This document shows, piece after piece, positions 59,532-64,000 of a stretch of 64,000 nt of DNA. Under the pieces are notes generated by a model. The model was given only the letters and a program-made list of their open reading frames with translations. It had not been told where the DNA came from and made no database searches. Position 1 is the stretch's first letter, and each line of letters starts with the position of its first letter. The position numbers were made by a program, and so were the translations under genes. Origin of the DNA: Mytilus californianus (Eukaryota; Mollusca; Bivalvia; Mytilida; Mytilidae); assembly GCF_021869535.1 (NCBI RefSeq), contig NW_026262581.1:114418771-114482770 (forward strand), in the 5' to 3' direction.

Positions 59532-61449
59532 ATATGTTTATTTATTTCATTATACTGAATGCTCTGTTATTACTGTCTATTAAATTTCAAATTCAAAGTA
59601 ATGAACTATATCGTCTGGTACATGTAACAATCATCCGTATTTATTAAAGCGCAAACTTGAGCAAGCGTCTCTGTGAAGGGTAATAGAGTATTTGCCATGG
59701 GATAGAGTAAATTGTCTCCCTCTAATTAACCAATCAAAATCTGGCATTTTGACTTGAAGTATAATAAAATAAAAACGTTCAACTTTTATTGGGCAATATA
59801 TGATATATATTTATCTTAAAACATACATATGTTTTTTTTTGTATTTTTCTGTTCATGTGCTATGGTTTTTGTGCTCGTAATACTAATGGTTTTGGAAAAA
59901 GTACATCTTTTAACTGAAATCCCCCCTTTCTTTTTGTAAAAACATGTCACTTTCTCGGTACACATTATTTTATGATGATTTTCAACTTTTTAGATGAAAA
60001 ATTGAATAAGAAAAGAGAATTCATTCTATTTTGCTATTATTTTTTTTTGTGATAAAGGTATTGAAGTATTAAATATCCATTGAAATTGTGTATGGAAAAT
60101 GGCCTTTGATCTTGATTTCTGAAAACGGCAACATATTTACTTTTGACGACCAAATTAAATTTCGAATCGAATGATATACAAGTATGATACAGCCGTGTAG
60201 TATTTTTGACAATTAAATTTTGAAAATGTTCATTCTGGTCACCGATGACTGCATAATTATGCTTTCCATGCTTCTATGTTAAAACAATTCGTATATATAA
60301 ATTAAAGCAACAACAAAAGTGATTTAATCTGGATTTTTATGATATTATCATGTAAATGTATTTATTTTAATTTTTGCAGTTTCATAGGGTTTTAAAGGTG
60401 TTAACATGCGCACATTTTTACTATGAATCCTTTTAAAATATGCTTCGGTCAACGCTTTTACTTCTTGTCAGTAGTAATTATTATTGGCTATATATATATA
60501 TATATATATATATAAAGTATCACATGATCTTACTTTATAGTTCATGTTTCAAGATCATTATTAAATTAGATACGAGAAAGAGGTCACAGTTTCAAACTGA
60601 TATCTAAATATTTACGACGTAGAAACTAAATATGGTAAACATTTGTACCACCTACTGTTGAAGAATCATTGTTTTTGTATCAAATATTTCTACATGAACC
60701 AAAAACATAAGCACTTATTAATTATAGCTTCCATTTTTGGTTTAAACTGTCTATAAATAAATATAAGTTTTATAAAAACAATGATTGCAACCATGGACAT
60801 CAAAGGGTCAACAAAAAATTGTTTTTCTAAAATTATTAAAGATATATTAATATATATATATATAGAGATAATCTGCACGAGTTTCTGCCTAACTGAAGAC
60901 ATTTATATAAATTATGTTAAAATGTTTTTAAAATTCAGAAAATACTATTTCATTTACTTTATTTTCCTTTTTATTAGGTGAAAATATTTAATCTCATATT
61001 TACTTCTAAATTCTATACACTGGTTTTTTTCCCAATTTTTCTCCGCTGTATAACCTTTGCAAAATATGAGAATTTGTCCAACATTACCTTAAAAACAAGT
61101 TCGGCGAAGCATACTTAATTTTTAAACTCTATTATTTTTAAAATAAAAAATTCTTTTTTGGTTCATTGAATACACCCATGATACATGATTTAGCCTTTAT
61201 ATACACAAAATTGTAAGGAAATGTTATTATAATTGGAACATGATTAAAATTTCACGTTGTTACATCAAAGGCAAAACGAGGCTTTTAATTTTGAAATATC
61301 TATCCCAAAGGTATTCAAAATCGCAACCTATTTTCAGAAAGAAATACGTGTTCTGAAGAAAAGAAAAACGACCACAAAAATCACAATGGACGAGCAATGA
61401 CTATATTTTTTTTACATATAATGAAATAACACTGGAAGAAAACTGATTA
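59532..61449. other. AT-rich intergenic stretch
   Basis: No gene recognised. There is an AT microsatellite at about 60485-60515 and several poly-A/T runs. Short ORFs here have no recognisable features. Confidence 0.6.
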
Positions 61450-61610
61450 TATAGAAATAAGAAGATGTGGTATGAGTGCCAATGAGACAACATTCCATCC
61501 AAGTCACAATGTGTAAGAAGTAAACAATTATAGGTTAAACTACGGCCTTCAACACGGAGCCTTGGCTCACACCGAACAGCAAGCTATAAAGGGCCCCAAA
61601 ATGTATGTCT
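61450..61610 (+). repeat. Tail-family copy
   Basis: Contains AAGAAGATGTGGTATGAGTG, CCAATGAGACAACATTCCAT, CGGCCTTCAACACGGAGCC and GCAAGCTATAAAGGGCCCC; almost identical to 56100-56240. A GTTT microsatellite (about 61634-61672) follows. 61680-62285 shows nothing recognisable. Confidence 0.7.
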
Positions 61611-62289
61611 AGTTATTTTTGTTTTGTTTTGTCGAATGTTTTGTTTGTTTGTTTGTTTGTTTGTTTGTTTGTTTTTTATTTTTTTAAGGTAGTTTGGGGG
61701 GGAGTATTTTGTCTACAATAAATTTGAAGGTTAAAAAAACGATTCAAGATGATAAATTTTCAATTTTCAATGTAATTGCGGTCTCATCATTGTCGATTCT
61801 CAATAAGATTACGGAGAAACATCTGGCATTATTTTGAGATAGCAGTGGCAACAGTTCAGTCGTTCTATATATTGTCCACAAGGAAAACACAGCTACACGA
61901 TTAAGATCTATTTAGTTTACACTAACTGCTAATGTTTTTATGCAACGCCTTTGTTAAAGCTCTCGGACAACGTGTACTTAATTTTCAAGGTACATTTTCT
62001 TCCGGAGTAAGTTGAAAATTAAAAATAAACTAAATGATTAGGGGAGATTATCTAATCAATCATGTGATATCGTCTCTTATCTAACCCGACAGGTATCAAT
62101 TGCGGCAATATACGCAATTCGTTTGCGCCAGTTTACCTGTACATATAATTATCATAAATAATAATCATAAATAAATTCAGGTACCGTCAAAAAGTGTAAT
62201 TTATATAGTAAATGGGACTATTGTTGCTTAAAAAATTAATGAAAGGTTGAGTATACAATAAAAAAGAGTATAACTAAGATCATATAAAA

Positions 62290-62760
62290 ATTAGGAGATG
62301 AGGTATGATTGCCAATGAGACAACTATCCACCAAAGTTCAAATGAAGTAGATGTAAGCAATTATGGGCAACTTTACGGCCTTCAACAATGAGAAAAACCC
62401 ATACCGTATAGTCGGTCTTGAAAAGGCCCTGACATAAAAAATATGAAACAATTCAATTGAGAAAAATAACGCCAAATTTATAACCAAACAATTTACGAAA
62501 AACAAATATGACCGACATGAACCAACGACAACCACTAAACTACAGGCTCCTGACTTGGGACAGTCACATACCCTCCTCCTAACCTGGGACAGTGGTGAAA
62601 CAGCACAACATTAAAACAAACTGTAGAAATCTATTGAAAAAGGCTTAACTCATCAGATCGATACAAAGCAGAACAACCAAACAAAAACACAGACCGGACG
62701 TTGCAGGGTATTTATCAATCCCTCATCCCTAACAAAATCAAAGTGTGCTGGATAGCACCT
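62290..62760 (+). repeat. Tail-family copy, longer version
   Basis: Contains AGGTATGATTGCCAATGAGA, TACGGCCTTCAACAATGAGA, ACAGGCTCCTGACTTGGGAC and GGGACAGTGGTGAAACAGC in the same order as 24335-24790. Confidence 0.65.
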
Positions 62761-62778
62761 GTGGAAAGTTTGCAACGG

Positions 62779-62853
62779 TAGATGTGTATTATTTCAAATA
62801 GGTTGTAGATGTGTATTATTTCAAATAGGTTGTAGATGTGTATTATTTCAAAT
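62779..62853 (+). repeat. 27-bp tandem repeat, three copies
   Basis: GTAGATGTGTATTATTTCAA followed by ATAGGTT repeats at 27-bp spacing (GATGTG at 62781, 62808 and 62835). Confidence 0.85.
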
Positions 62854-63129
62854 ATGTATTTAATCACAGCTTTGATGTTTTTTTTACTAAATCATTGTCT
62901 CATCAGCAATTATCAAAAATCACTTTTTTTCATATGTTTGTCATGTAAAATTTTAATATTTTCTATTGCAACCTTAAACTGTAGATTTAAAATAATCAAG
63001 TATACAGAAAGCTCTGTTAATTTCTTTATGTGCCCAGTCCATGTCAAGGGCCTGTGATTTTAGTATTTTTTATTGATTCAGGTCCTTCATATTTGTTTTT
63101 ATTAAATTGAATTGTTACTAATTAAGCCG

Positions 63130-63320
63130 TTAGTTTTCTTGTTTGAATTGTTCCACATCTTTCATATCAGGGCCTTTTATAGCTTACTATATGGTATGAG
63201 TTTTTCTCATTGTTGACGACCGTATGGTGACCTATAATTGTTTATATACAAATGTATCTTCCTTCTTTGAACACTTTTGGATAGCTGGTTCATTCGCAAA
63301 AAAAAAACACATCTCCTATT
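63130..63320 (-). repeat. Tail-family fragment
   Basis: Contains AGGGCCTTTTATAGCTTACT, CATTGTTGACGACCGTATGG and GACCTATAATTGTTTATATAC; diverged reverse copy. Confidence 0.5.
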
Positions 63321-63602
63321 TTAAATATTAAAGACAGAAAACTTAAATCAATACAACTGTAATGAAAGTGATTTTATATGAAAGGCTTTAACCAACAATG
63401 GCAATATGTAGACAGGAATAAAAAGTTTATATACTCTAAGATTCATAGAGGTACTTATAACCATATACATTTTAGTTGCTGCTGTGAAATTCAGCATTTA
63501 GGCAATGACATTTTGAGATTTTTGGTTTTCAGCCATTCATTTGATATAATCATTGCCTCTGTGTTGAGTTGACACATTGTTAATTATAGGTCAATCTTAA
63601 AG

Positions 63603-64000
63603 AATCATACTGACCCCGGAACAAAGTGTGAGGTTCATAAGTGTAAATTCTGAAATTGAATGTCAAGGTCAGTATGATGCTTCTGCGTACAAAGTTTTGT
63701 CAATTAAAGTGCTACAGTTCAAAACGTATGCCCCAACCACAAACCATACACTGTTTAACTATCATAGGGGTCAAATGAGAAAGGTTGTCACGAAATGTCT
63801 AGCTGATAACAAATTGCTATATCAATACATAGAAGATAGCTACGCCGTAGTGAAATATCCCCCGTGCTATTTTGATGGGGAATTAAATTGTGTGTCACAG
63901 TGTGTCATTGTGGTACAACAGTCAAAATATGATAAAAGTCCCGAACAACTCTATGAAAATGGTCTAATTCAAAATAACAGCAGTGGTCAATTATTCAAGG
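63603..64000 (+). CDS. Probable coding exon of an unidentified gene, runs off the window
   Basis: The frame starting at 63601 is open for 133 codons to the window end, bounded upstream by TAA at 63598. A possible acceptor (ATCTTAAAG|AATCAT) lies at 63601-63602. The translation looks protein-like: ILTPEQSVRFISVNSEIECQ, then QYDASAYKVLSIKVLQFKTY, RGQMRKVVTKCLADNKLLYQ and VVKYPPCYFDGELNCVSQCV. Five cysteines suggest an extracellular or disulfide-bonded domain. I do not recognise the family. In DNA this AT-rich an open run of this length is unlikely by chance. It lacks its own start and stop inside the window. Confidence 0.6.

Overview
The window looks like nuclear DNA of a bivalve mollusc, most likely a mussel (inference). 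It is AT-rich, has short GT-AG exons separated by large repeat-filled introns, and carries dispersed repeats of the type common in Mytilus-like genomes. There are no bacterial-style operons and no recognisable rRNA or tRNA genes.

Positions 75-45434 (+) hold the 3' part of one very large gene. I reconstructed 18 exons; every intron phase joins and the reading frame stays open for about 3,729 codons to a TAA at 45432. The domain order is six EGF modules, one pentraxin (LamG-like) domain, 53 complement control protein (CCP/sushi) modules, three EGF modules and a Thr-rich tail. That is the C-terminal two thirds of SVEP1/polydom, a secreted extracellular-matrix and cell-adhesion protein. The VWA, HYR and first CCP part must lie left of the window. 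The striking point is one uninterrupted 8,394-bp exon (27382-35775) encoding 48 CCP modules. It grew by internal duplication: a recent four-module repeat (696/693 bp) and an older five-module repeat (855/855 bp).

The introns are packed with repeats: 161-bp, 123-bp, 52-bp, 35-bp and about 147-bp tandem arrays, LINE remnants (2.3-2.8 kb on +, 20.9-22.4 kb on -), a probable MITE (19.9-20.5 kb) and many copies of a tail family.

From 45.4 to 63.6 kb the DNA is intergenic. It holds a tandem duplication (46291-47972 and 47973-52421). The second copy differs by expansion of a 48-bp minisatellite from about 8 to about 38 units and by a 1.3-kb palindrome-bearing insertion. Next comes a decayed copy of an unclassified large ORF family (about 52.64-59.0 kb, +). 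Its C-terminal part carries, in order, motifs resembling the FEN/XPG branch of PIN-fold nucleases. It is split by a minus-strand reverse transcriptase element (56.1-58.24 kb) whose 3' tail matches the small repeats scattered through the window. A 113-bp palindrome lies at 59.4 kb.

At the right edge (63603-64000, +) there is an open 133-codon stretch bounded by a possible splice acceptor, which looks like an exon of another, unidentified gene.
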